Positions 43,171 to 51,330 of a DNA stretch of 64,000 nt are shown here, piece after piece. The stretch's first letter is position 1. The number at the start of each line of letters is the position of its first letter. Origin of the DNA: Veillonella rodentium. GTDB lineage: Bacteria > Bacillota > Negativicutes > Veillonellales > Veillonellaceae. The translations under genes were made by a program, and so were the position numbers. The notes under the pieces were generated by a model that saw only the letters and a list, made by a program, of their open reading frames with translations, ran no database searches and was not told the origin of the DNA. The DNA lies in NCBI RefSeq assembly GCF_900187285.1, contig NZ_LT906470.1, forward strand, positions 697,501-761,500, given 5' to 3'.

Positions 43171-43908
43171 ATGAACAACAATGAACGTCCAGTAGATGAT
43201 AACTCAACTGTATCAATCTCGGACAATCCGAAACTGTCTGATGAGGAGACAAAGCAAGGCAAACCGAAAAAGAAGGGGATCACTATTCGTGAATTGACCA
43301 TTATCGGTCTGTTAGCGGGTATCACAATAGCATTAGGCCTTTCCGGTTATGGAATTATTCCATTGGGACCTCTTAATGTGACAACATTACATGTTCCAAC
43401 TTTGATTGGGGCAATCGTGGAAGGACCGAAGGTCGGTGCTTTTGTGGGCTTTATTTTCGGCTGCTATAGTTTGTGGCAGAATATTACGGCTCCGAATATC
43501 TTATCTCCTTTATTTTTTAATCCTATTGTTTCCGTCTTGCCCCGTGCTATTTTCCCCGTATTGGCATACTTGGTATATCTTTTATTATGGAAAGCCCCTC
43601 AAGGTCCGCGTATCATCGTCGCTGCATTTATGGGAACCGTGTTCCATACGATTATGGTAATGGGCTTGATTTTTCTGCTATATGCGGATATGTTTGCGTT
43701 CAAGATGAATCTTAGTTCGGATCAAGTACTCGAAACCATTGTAGTTTTATCAGTTACGCATGGTATTCCGGAGGCAATCTTTGCGGGTGTTATTGTAACA
43801 CCTGTTGCATTGGCGCTACGTAAGATGTTGCGCAAGGATACACCTAAAAAGGTAAAAGCTGATCATGTGAATACTGAGGCCGTTGTACAAGAAAACATAA
43901 CAAAATAG
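43171..43908 (+). CDS. ECF transporter S component
   Basis: The 245-residue protein has a hydrophilic N-terminal stretch (about 1-35) and then about six membrane segments with ECF S features (GLLAGITIALGLSGYGIIPLGPLNVTTLHVPTLIGAIVEGPKVGAFVGF). S components bind a vitamin or similar substrate and use a shared ECF AAT energising module; the substrate cannot be read here. AAGGAGG precedes the ATG. A new promoter lies right after its stop, for the SCIFF gene. Confidence 0.82.
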   Translation: MNNNERPVDDNSTVSISDNPKLSDEETKQGKPKKKGITIRELTIIGLLAGITIALGLSGYGIIPLGPLNVTTLHVPTLIGAIVEGPKVGAFVGFIFGCYSLWQNITAPNILSPLFFNPIVSVLPRAIFPVLAYLVYLLLWKAPQGPRIIVAAFMGTVFHTIMVMGLIFLLYADMFAFKMNLSSDQVLETIVVLSVTHGIPEAIFAGVIVTPVALALRKMLRKDTPKKVKADHVNTEAVVQENITK

Positions 43909-43911
43909 TAT

Positions 43912-43941
43912 TTTACAGGCTTTTTATAAATATGGTAGAAT
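43912..43941 (+). promoter_or_regulatory. Promoter of the SCIFF precursor gene
   Basis: TTTACA (43912-43917) and TAGAAT (43936-43941) are 18 bp apart, and TG at 43933-43934 gives an extended -10. The predicted start falls about 28 bases before the precursor ATG. Confidence 0.7.
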
Positions 43942-43975
43942 AAATATCATCTGATAAGTACTGAGGAGGAGAATC

Positions 43976-44119
43976 ATGTCTAAACGTATTCGTACAATCA
44001 ACACTGAATCTTTACAGAAAACTGCTAAAACCGGCGGTTGTGGAGAATGTCAAACATCCTGCCAATCCGCTTGCAAAACAAGCTGCACGGTAGGTAACCA
44101 AGTTTGCAAACAAAAATAA
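43976..44119 (+). CDS. scfA: SCIFF ranthipeptide precursor (six cysteines in forty-five)
   Basis: The 47-residue peptide has the SCIFF pattern: a basic leader (MSKRIRTINTESLQK), then a core with six cysteines at positions 22, 25, 29, 33, 37 and 44, including the signature CQTSCQSACKTSCTVGNQ. In the known SCIFF systems of Clostridia, a radical SAM/SPASM enzyme forms thioether bonds between Cys and other residues. GAGGAGG precedes the ATG. It has its own promoter. The maturase is encoded 222 bases downstream, beyond a long hairpin. It is too short for most gene callers. Confidence 0.95.
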   Translation: MSKRIRTINTESLQKTAKTGGCGECQTSCQSACKTSCTVGNQVCKQK

Positions 44120-44120
44120 T

Positions 44121-44199
44121 GAAAAGGCCCGCTATTGATATGTACCCCCTTTACTGGTTGTCCAGTAAAGGGGGTACATATCAATAGCGGGCCTTTTTC
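44121..44199 (+). terminator. Perfect 36-bp hairpin between SCIFF precursor and maturase
   Basis: Bases 44122-44157 are the exact reverse complement of 44162-44197, with loop TTGT, starting two bases after the precursor stop. A and T runs at the outer ends allow termination on either strand. It is far longer than other terminators here and has no flanking target duplication. It would end most transcripts after the precursor. Confidence 0.85.
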
Positions 44200-44274
44200 T
44201 TTTTCTTATGTTTGAAATACATAGCTGCTATGGTATATCTTTATGACTATTTTTATAGCTTTACCGAAGAAATA

Positions 44275-44283
44275 TGATACAAT
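44275..44283 (+). promoter_or_regulatory. Possible weak promoter of the SCIFF maturase
   Basis: An extended -10 (TG, then TACAAT at 44278-44283) lies about 57 bases before the maturase ATG, with no good -35. It could give low, separate expression. Confidence 0.4.
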
Positions 44284-44340
44284 TATCTAGAAAGTTCTAT
44301 ATAGATCAGCACTTTCCCATACATAAAATTTGGAGGTACC

Positions 44341-45750
44341 ATGTTAGAATTACAACCAATGATCCATAAGTTTCGGATGAAGGGGAATTATTACTGTTTA
44401 GATGTAAACAGCGGTATTATTCACGTTATCGACGAACTCATCGATCGAGTTCTTGACATATATGATGGCACTAACCGGAATGCGGTGCATGCGGTGATGG
44501 ATAGCCAAGAGGATGCAACAGAGCTCGACGAAATTATGGACGAGTTAGATGAACTGATTGCCAACGAACAATTATTTGCGCCTATGAGCAAGGAATTTAA
44601 ACTTGTAGTAGGTGAAAAGCCTATTGTAAAGGCCTTATGTCTCAATATTGCGCACGATTGCAACTTGGCATGTAAATATTGTTTTGCCAGTCAAGGCGAT
44701 TACGGTGGTGTAAAACGTGAGTTAATGAGTTTTGATGTGGCAAAGCGCGCCGTTGACTTTCTCATTAAAATGAGCGGGTCTCGTCAACATTGTGAAATCG
44801 ACTTCTTTGGCGGTGAACCTTTGTTGAATTGGGATGTAGTGAAACAAACCGTTGAATACATTGAGTCCGTTCAAAAACAGCACAATAAGATTTTCAAGCT
44901 TACATTGACGACAAACGGGATGCTTTTAACACAGGATAAAATTGACTATGTGAATGAACATAAGATGAGTCTCGTCTTATCGTTGGACGGTCGTGAGTCC
45001 GTACATAATGCAATGCGCCCTGTAGCCGGCAGCGGTGCGGAGTCTTACAAGTTTATCGCGAAGAATCTCGTCAACGCCGTAAAACAACGTCATGGCCTTG
45101 AGTATTATGTACGTGGTACATATACGCATAAAAATCTCGACTTTACCAAGGATGTAATGGCCATGTCCGATTTAGGATTTGAACATTTATCTATGGAGCC
45201 TGTAGTCGGAGAGGACGGGGATTATGTATTGCGTGAAGAGGACTGGCCGGCTCTCGAGGCGGAATATGAGAAGTTAGCGGATCTTTACTTGCAGCGTCAA
45301 CTGGACGGTTGGGGCGAAAAGTTTAATTTCTTCCATTTCCGTATGGATCTGTACCGTGGTCCATGCATGGCGAAACGTTTACGAGGTTGTGGTGCCGGTC
45401 ACGAATATATGGCTGTTGTACCGAATGGAGATATTTATCCATGTCATCAATTTGTAGGTAAGGATGGTTATGTATTGGGCAATGTATTTGATGGATTGAA
45501 AAATACGGAGATTCCTAAGGCCTTCCGCAATACGCATGTATTTTCTAAACCTACATGTGCGGAATGCTGGGCTAAATTCTTCTGCTCCGGCGGATGCCAT
45601 GCGAATAATATTACATTAGGCGGAGATTTGGAAACCCCTTATGAATTTGGTTGCCGATTGCAGAAAAAACGTATTGAGTGTGCTATCATGATTCAAGCTG
45701 AATTAGAACAGGCGGGAATTGATGGCAGTATTCCCGTTGCACTAGGTTAG
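44341..45750 (+). CDS. scfB: SCIFF radical SAM/SPASM maturase
   Basis: The 469-residue enzyme has an N-terminal peptide-recognition part (about 1-95). The radical SAM site is CNLACKYC (C107, C111, C114). C-terminal SPASM cysteine groups follow (GPCMAKRLRGCGAGHEYMAV, PNGDIYPCHQF, CAECWAKFFCSGGC) that bind auxiliary 4Fe-4S clusters. It should install thioether cross-links in the SCIFF peptide encoded just upstream. Length is typical of these maturases. GGAGG precedes the ATG. hypF follows after 46 bases, perhaps by read-through. Confidence 0.94.
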   Translation: MLELQPMIHKFRMKGNYYCLDVNSGIIHVIDELIDRVLDIYDGTNRNAVHAVMDSQEDATELDEIMDELDELIANEQLFAPMSKEFKLVVGEKPIVKALCLNIAHDCNLACKYCFASQGDYGGVKRELMSFDVAKRAVDFLIKMSGSRQHCEIDFFGGEPLLNWDVVKQTVEYIESVQKQHNKIFKLTLTTNGMLLTQDKIDYVNEHKMSLVLSLDGRESVHNAMRPVAGSGAESYKFIAKNLVNAVKQRHGLEYYVRGTYTHKNLDFTKDVMAMSDLGFEHLSMEPVVGEDGDYVLREEDWPALEAEYEKLADLYLQRQLDGWGEKFNFFHFRMDLYRGPCMAKRLRGCGAGHEYMAVVPNGDIYPCHQFVGKDGYVLGNVFDGLKNTEIPKAFRNTHVFSKPTCAECWAKFFCSGGCHANNITLGGDLETPYEFGCRLQKKRIECAIMIQAELEQAGIDGSIPVALG

Positions 45751-45796
45751 TCTTACATATGATTGGGGATTTTCTATCCATAGTAGAGGTGTTTGT

Positions 45797-48088
45797 ATGA
45801 AAGAAGATACTAATCATAGTCAAACTATGGAGCGTTGGGGGATTCGCTATACCGGTATTGTCCAAGGGGTCGGATTCCGGCCCCTTGTTTCTATGTGGGC
45901 CCATTCCTTACAGTTGAGCGGCTTTGTATATAATGACAGCCACGGTGTATATGTGGAAATTCAGGGGACAACGGCAGATTTGCAGTCTTTTGTGGATTCC
46001 ATTGATCAACATAAACCGCGATTATGCCGGATTACTAATTTTGTTATTACAAAATTACCTCTTATATACGAAGCTATGGAGTTTGAGGTACGTCAATCAC
46101 CATTAGGTGATGCGGGCACAACCTTTATCAGTGCCGATACTTCACCCTGCGAGAACTGTCTCAGAGAACTGCATAGTGATCCTCGACGCATACGTTATCC
46201 TTTTATTAATTGTACTGATTGCGGACCGCGATATTCTATTATCAAGTCTTTACCGTATGATAGGGAAAGAACTACGATGAACGAGTTTCCTATGTGCCCG
46301 GATTGTTCGGCTGAATATAAGGATATTGAGGGGCGTCGCTATCATGCTGAGCCTAATGCATGTATAAAATGCGGACCTGCCTATACTCTATATACTCCGA
46401 ATCATATTGAGGTGGATACTGCTCATATATGGGATGATGTGCGTGCTCTTATTGCGTCTGGAAAGATTATAGCGTTGAAGGGGGTCGGCGGGTATCATCT
46501 AGTATGTGATGCGACGAATGATGAGGCGGTGCAACGTTTGCGTATGCGTAAACAACGTCTCCATAAGCCTTTGGCCGTAATGGTTGGCTCCATAGAAACG
46601 GCTATGAAGCTGGTTCACATGAATGAAATGGAGAAATCTGTCCTGACCGGAATGGAACGTCCCATCGTGTTATTGAATCGTAAATCTAGTAGCGACATAC
46701 ATCTGAGTAAACAGGTAGCGCCGCAAAATCACCTGTTGGGAGTTATGCTGCCTTATGCACCTGTTCATGAGGTGCTGGTACCATCCGATGCTGTATGGGT
46801 GATGACCAGTGGAAATCGAAGCGGAGATTCCGTTTTATATGAAGATCAGGCTGCTTTTAGAGAACTTCAAAATGTAGCGGATTATTTTCTGGTTCACAAT
46901 CGTCAAATTTATGCTCCTTTGGATGATTCCGTCGTATCTGTCGTCGACGAGAAGCTTCAGTTTATCCGTCGCAGTCGGGGTTATGTACCTGAACCTGTTT
47001 ATTGTGAAAGTTTAGGCGGTTCCAATTTGCTGGCTATGGGCAGTGATCTTAAAAATGCGTTCGCTGTAAATAAGGGTGAAAGTATTCTTTTGGGGCCTCA
47101 TATAGGTGATTTGGAACGGGCTTCGACTTATGAAACCCTGGAATGGACGATTGAGCGATATGAAAATTTGTTCTCTACACGGCCGGAAGCGGTAATTGTT
47201 GACTCTCATCCACAGTTTTTTTCATCTCAATTAGGGCGTCATATTGGTGAAAGCTGTCATATTCCTGTTATTTCCGTACAGCATCACCATAGTCATATAG
47301 CTTCTGTTATGGCGGAGCATAATTTAACCGATGTAGTCTTGGGAATTGCCATGGACGGGACAGGTTACGGTCCGGACGGGACCGTTTGGGGCGGGGAATT
47401 TCTCCTCTGTAACGGCGCGGATTATCAACGGTTGGCTCACATTAACACCGTGCCTTTGCCCGGCGGCGAAAAGGCTGTATCTGAACCGTGGCGTCAAGCC
47501 TTATGGTATATACGTCGGTATTACGGTGACAATGTGCCTTCAGTTTATGCTGAATGGATAGAGCAGTTGCCAACAGGATGGCTGATTCTTGACAAGGCTA
47601 TGCATTCTATGCCCATGATACAGACCTCCAGCTGCGGACGACTTTTTGATGCGGTAGGGGCTCTGTTAGGATTGGGTTTGGTACATACGTATGATGCGCA
47701 GATCGCTATTGCTTTGGAATCACTTTGCGGTGATGAAAAAGGGTCTGTTCTTGATTTCGCTTACGATGGAGAGGCCCTGGACTTTACTCCGACTGTACAG
47801 GCTGTTATGGACGGTGTAGTGCGTGGTGAACGTCGTCCCCATTTAGCTGCATCCTTTCACAAAACCGTAGCTATCGGTATCTGTGAAGTGGCGGCTGATA
47901 TAATGGAGCGTTATGGTGTGTATAATACGGCGATTGCCGGAGGAGTCTTTCAAAATCGTCGACTCATGCAGGAAATGCATCGTGTCTGGCATGTAGGTAA
48001 TTTATATATGAATAAATCAATACCTGCAAATGATGGCGGACTGGCTGTGGGACAGTTATGGATCGGGGCACACGTATTGAAGAAATAA
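45797..48088 (+). CDS. hypF: Carbamoyltransferase HypF
   Basis: The 763-residue protein has the HypF domains in order: acylphosphatase (YTGIVQGVGFRP near residue 16), two zinc fingers (CENCLREL...CTDCGPRYS and CPDCSAEY...CIKCGPAY), a YrdC-like domain, and the Kae1-like C-terminal part (HHHSHIASVMAEH). It makes the carbamoyl group used for CN ligands of the [NiFe]-hydrogenase centre. AGAGGTG precedes the ATG. hypC, hypD and hypE follow. Confidence 0.96.
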   Translation: MKEDTNHSQTMERWGIRYTGIVQGVGFRPLVSMWAHSLQLSGFVYNDSHGVYVEIQGTTADLQSFVDSIDQHKPRLCRITNFVITKLPLIYEAMEFEVRQSPLGDAGTTFISADTSPCENCLRELHSDPRRIRYPFINCTDCGPRYSIIKSLPYDRERTTMNEFPMCPDCSAEYKDIEGRRYHAEPNACIKCGPAYTLYTPNHIEVDTAHIWDDVRALIASGKIIALKGVGGYHLVCDATNDEAVQRLRMRKQRLHKPLAVMVGSIETAMKLVHMNEMEKSVLTGMERPIVLLNRKSSSDIHLSKQVAPQNHLLGVMLPYAPVHEVLVPSDAVWVMTSGNRSGDSVLYEDQAAFRELQNVADYFLVHNRQIYAPLDDSVVSVVDEKLQFIRRSRGYVPEPVYCESLGGSNLLAMGSDLKNAFAVNKGESILLGPHIGDLERASTYETLEWTIERYENLFSTRPEAVIVDSHPQFFSSQLGRHIGESCHIPVISVQHHHSHIASVMAEHNLTDVVLGIAMDGTGYGPDGTVWGGEFLLCNGADYQRLAHINTVPLPGGEKAVSEPWRQALWYIRRYYGDNVPSVYAEWIEQLPTGWLILDKAMHSMPMIQTSSCGRLFDAVGALLGLGLVHTYDAQIAIALESLCGDEKGSVLDFAYDGEALDFTPTVQAVMDGVVRGERRPHLAASFHKTVAIGICEVAADIMERYGVYNTAIAGGVFQNRRLMQEMHRVWHVGNLYMNKSIPANDGGLAVGQLWIGAHVLKK

Positions 48089-48197
48089 TGATTTTATATG
48101 TGATACAATAGCCTTAGCTGTTGTATATAACATGTTTTATAAGTGTTTGAATATTTATAATAATAAGTGATGATAAATGATATAATGAGGAGGTAAT

Positions 48198-48449
48198 ATG
48201 TGCTTAGCCGTACCGGCACAGCTTGTTGCCGTAAATGATACCATCGGTACCGTCGAATTAACGGGGGCTACACGCGATTGCAGCCTGCTGCTCGTACCTG
48301 ATGCGAAGGTAGGGGACTGGCTTTTGGTACATGCGGGATTTGCTGTACAGATTGTTGATGAAGAAGAGGCACAAGCTACATTAGATGCCTTTAAGGAGTT
48401 AGAGGAACTTGAAGAAGCTTACTTTGCAGGAAAAGAAGCACACAGCTGA
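48198..48449 (+). CDS. hypC: Hydrogenase assembly chaperone HypC
   Basis: The 83-residue protein has the invariant N-terminus MCLAVPAQLV with Cys2, and the VGDWLLVHAGFAVQIVDEEEA block. HypC with HypD carries the Fe(CN)2CO unit to the large hydrogenase subunit. GAGGAGG precedes the ATG. It overlaps the assigned hypD start by 41 bases. Confidence 0.94.
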   Translation: MCLAVPAQLVAVNDTIGTVELTGATRDCSLLLVPDAKVGDWLLVHAGFAVQIVDEEEAQATLDAFKELEELEEAYFAGKEAHS

Positions 48450-49527
48450 TGTATTATTGAAACGCATTAATGCACTTCATGAGCCGGGCGAAGTCGTCAG
48501 ACTCATGGAGGTGTGCGGGACACATACGGTATCGATTTTCCGAGAAGGCCTTCGTCAGTTGTTGCCCGAAGGTATTGAACTTGTGAGCGGCCCCGGATGT
48601 CCAGTATGTGTGACCGACCAGATTTATATGGATAAGGCGTTAGCTTATGCGGAGCGGGATGATATCATCATCGCTACCTTCGGGGATATGCTGAAGGTGC
48701 CCGGCAGCTATAGCAATCTTAGCGAGGCTCAAACAAAAGGCGCTCATATTCATGTTATCTATACGCCTTTAGAGGTGTTGGAGTTGAGTAAGCACTATCC
48801 GGATAAGAAAATCGTGTTTTTAGCGATCGGATTCGAAACGACTATTGCCGTTATCGGAGCGACCGTGAAAGCGGTTCATACGGCAGGGATTAAAAATGTA
48901 TTTTTTCTCGTATCTCATAAATTAGTTCCGCCGGCGTTACGGGCTTTACTGGATCGACAGGAAGGCCGCATTGACGGCTTTATTTTGCCGGGGCATGTAA
49001 GCGTTATTATCGGAGAGGAACCGTATCGATTTTTGCCTGAAGAATACCATATCCCATCATGTATCGCCGGTTTTGATGGAGTAGAAATTCTCTCGGCAAT
49101 AGTCAATATCCTGGAACAACGCAGATCAGGAAAGTTCATAGTGGGTAATATATATCCTTCGGTTGTGATGCAGCAGGGGAACCCCGTAGCACAGGCTATG
49201 ATGCGTGAAGTATATGATGTTTGTGATGATACATGGCGCGGTATAGGAGTAATTTCACATTCCGGTTTAGTTTTAAAGGGTGAGTATGTTGCATATGATG
49301 CGGAATTAGCTATGCCGATAGTGTTGGAAAAACCGTCGCTTGATCCGAAAGGTTGTCAATGTGGACGCGTTTTACAAGGTTTGATTAAGCCGAGTGAGTG
49401 TCCTTTGTTCGGTAAAAGCTGTACTGCCGATCATCCGGTGGGGGCGTGTATGGTATCTGTGGAAGGTAGTTGTGCCGCCTGGTATAAATATGGATTTTCC
49501 AGCGGCGGATTAACTTGGGAGGATTAG
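48409..49527 (+). CDS. hypD: Hydrogenase formation protein HypD
   Basis: The 372-residue protein shows MEVCGTHTVSIFREGLRQLLP, GPGCPVCVT, and the C-terminal cysteines (GCQCGRVLQG, CPLFGKSC, GACMVSVEGSCAAWYKYG) that hold a 4Fe-4S cluster. HypD works with HypC and HypE in building the cyanide-ligated iron. No ATG fits before the conserved N-terminus; TTG 48409, preceded by AGAGGA, is assigned. This places the start inside hypC, with TTG 48424 as an alternative. Confidence 0.93.
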   Translation: MKKLTLQEKKHTADVLLKRINALHEPGEVVRLMEVCGTHTVSIFREGLRQLLPEGIELVSGPGCPVCVTDQIYMDKALAYAERDDIIIATFGDMLKVPGSYSNLSEAQTKGAHIHVIYTPLEVLELSKHYPDKKIVFLAIGFETTIAVIGATVKAVHTAGIKNVFFLVSHKLVPPALRALLDRQEGRIDGFILPGHVSVIIGEEPYRFLPEEYHIPSCIAGFDGVEILSAIVNILEQRRSGKFIVGNIYPSVVMQQGNPVAQAMMREVYDVCDDTWRGIGVISHSGLVLKGEYVAYDAELAMPIVLEKPSLDPKGCQCGRVLQGLIKPSECPLFGKSCTADHPVGACMVSVEGSCAAWYKYGFSSGGLTWED

Positions 49528-49528
49528 T

Positions 49529-50536
49529 ATGGAACGGGTACGTTTAGTCCACGGTAATGGCGGGCGATTCAGTCACGAATTGACGGAACGATTTATCTTA
49601 AAATACTTTAAAAGCAATCTGTTGGCACCTTTACATGATGGGGCACAATTTCCTGTCTCAGCGGGGCGGATGGCTTTTTCGACGGACTCCTATGTTGTAC
49701 AGCCCCCATTTTTTCCGGGCGGTAATATCGGAAAATTAGCCGTATGCGGTACTGTTAACGACCTTGCCATGAACGGTGCTGTTCCTCAATATTTAAGCTG
49801 TGGTCTTATTCTGGAGGAAGGACTGCCTTTCGATGAATTAAATGAGATTCTGCGGACCATGGAAGAGATGGCGGACCTTGCTAACGTGCAAATCGTAACA
49901 GGGGATACAAAGGTCGTTAAAAAGGGCGAGGTAGATAAAATTTATATTAATACGGCAGGTATCGGTATGATTCCCGAGCATGTCGATATCGGTCCTCATC
50001 GAGTTCAACCGAATATGGATATTATTTTATCCGGATCTATTGGAGACCACTCAATTGCCGTTATGGGGCAACGATTCGGTCTGGAGTTATCCGAATCGTT
50101 GAAAACGGACTGCGCACCTCTCAATCATATGGTACATGCCGTACTGAAGGAAGTGGGGCCTTCGGTGGCATTGCTTCGGGACCCTACACGGGGCGGTCTC
50201 GGTACGGTTTTGAAAGAAATTGCGGATCAAAGCGGTGTAGGTATTAAGATTGATGAATCTGCGTTACCGATTCACGATGAAGTCCGGTCCGTATGCGATA
50301 TTTTAGGATATGATCCGTTATATTTGGCCAATGAAGGTAAAGCTGTTTTTGTGGTTGAATCGGTGGTGACAGAGCGAGTTCTTGATATTCTTCATACATT
50401 TGAAGAGGGAAAAGAGGCGGTACTCATCGGTAAAACATTGGACAAAAATATCGGAAAAGTAGGCTTGCAGACCTCTATCGGCGGTGTGCGCCTAGTGGAT
50501 CTTCTTGGAGAAGATCAAGTGCCTCGCATCTGCTAG
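49529..50536 (+). CDS. hypE: Hydrogenase maturation protein HypE
   Basis: The 335-residue protein belongs to the PurM/ThiL fold, with LVHGNGGRFSHELTERF at the start, FSTDSYVVQPPFFPGG, and DPTRGGLGTVLKEIA. It ends in PRIC, the C-terminal Cys that becomes a thiocyanate in HypE. ATP dehydrates the thiocarbamate made from HypF. It starts one base after the hypD stop. HypA and HypB are not in this window. Confidence 0.96.
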   Translation: MERVRLVHGNGGRFSHELTERFILKYFKSNLLAPLHDGAQFPVSAGRMAFSTDSYVVQPPFFPGGNIGKLAVCGTVNDLAMNGAVPQYLSCGLILEEGLPFDELNEILRTMEEMADLANVQIVTGDTKVVKKGEVDKIYINTAGIGMIPEHVDIGPHRVQPNMDIILSGSIGDHSIAVMGQRFGLELSESLKTDCAPLNHMVHAVLKEVGPSVALLRDPTRGGLGTVLKEIADQSGVGIKIDESALPIHDEVRSVCDILGYDPLYLANEGKAVFVVESVVTERVLDILHTFEEGKEAVLIGKTLDKNIGKVGLQTSIGGVRLVDLLGEDQVPRIC

Positions 50537-50773
50537 TTTTGTCGTTCCGCTTAATCACTCGGTAAATACATTTTGTTCAGAGCTGATTGACCATATAAGC
50601 GCTATAGTTTCATATATTTATTGAAACTGTCATAAAATTCAATTGCGTAAAATTCACAATGCGTTCATCCAAATTTTATATATTTTGATTATCTTTAAGT
50701 GTAAGTTATATACTTTCACTAGAATCTATGTATAGAATTTGTTAAAATATAAGTATCTATTAGGAGGCTTATT

Positions 50774-51220
50774 ATGAAAAAGAAAATTATCACTGCCGTT
50801 CTAGGGATTTGTTTAACTACAACCGCATTTGGGGGTATCTTGACGACTCAGGCCGGTGGCCTTAGCAGTATTCTTGGTGGCGCTGCTAAAATTGGTGGTA
50901 TCGGTATTGTTATTAACAAGTTCGGTCCACAAATTGACTCTTTCTTAAATAAATTATTGAAACAGAATAATTTGAGTACTGAATATACAACTAAGGTTGT
51001 ACCGATTATCAGTATCGGTACAAAAGGGTATATCGGTGGTGCTCAAGTTACAGGTCCTGCATCTAGCGTTGAACAGGTTAAAGCTGTTGCACAAGTTGAA
51101 GGCAGCTTTAACGGTATGGTTCGTGTAAAAGGCTTAGTACCTGTTGACAGCACAAACCCTGTTGGCGCATCTCGTGTTCAAGGTGTAGGTGTATCGGCAA
51201 TTATTGATTTGAAAATTTAA
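50774..51220 (+). CDS. Unknown exported protein
   Basis: The 148-residue protein begins with a clear signal peptide (MKKK, then a hydrophobic run, ending near residue 27). A Gly-rich stretch follows, then TKVVPIISIGTKGYIGGAQVTG and VEGSFNGMVRVKGLVPV. I do not recognise the family. The mature part, with alternating beta-type sequence and no Cys, would suit a periplasmic or surface protein. AGGAGG precedes the ATG. It precedes another exported protein and the LptD-like gene, but a hairpin after it suggests its own transcript. Confidence 0.75.
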   Translation: MKKKIITAVLGICLTTTAFGGILTTQAGGLSSILGGAAKIGGIGIVINKFGPQIDSFLNKLLKQNNLSTEYTTKVVPIISIGTKGYIGGAQVTGPASSVEQVKAVAQVEGSFNGMVRVKGLVPVDSTNPVGASRVQGVGVSAIIDLKI

Positions 51221-51255
51221 TGGTGGCTGAGCTCATTATTAATTAGACTCAGGGG

Positions 51256-51286
51256 ATAAGCACGGTCTTAGGCCCGTGCTTATTCT
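51256..51286 (+). terminator. Hairpin after the exported protein gene
   Basis: A 10-bp perfect stem (51256-51265 with 51274-51283) has only a weak T run, so termination may be partial. Confidence 0.6.
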
Positions 51287-51330
51287 GTTGTATAACAAGC
51301 ATAACTGTTTGGAAAATTGTGGAGGATTAT

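Noticed and set aside
44122-44197. 36-bp palindrome as a MITE or transposon end
   Set aside because: No target duplication flanks it and no second copy is seen in the window; terminator-type runs at the ends fit better.
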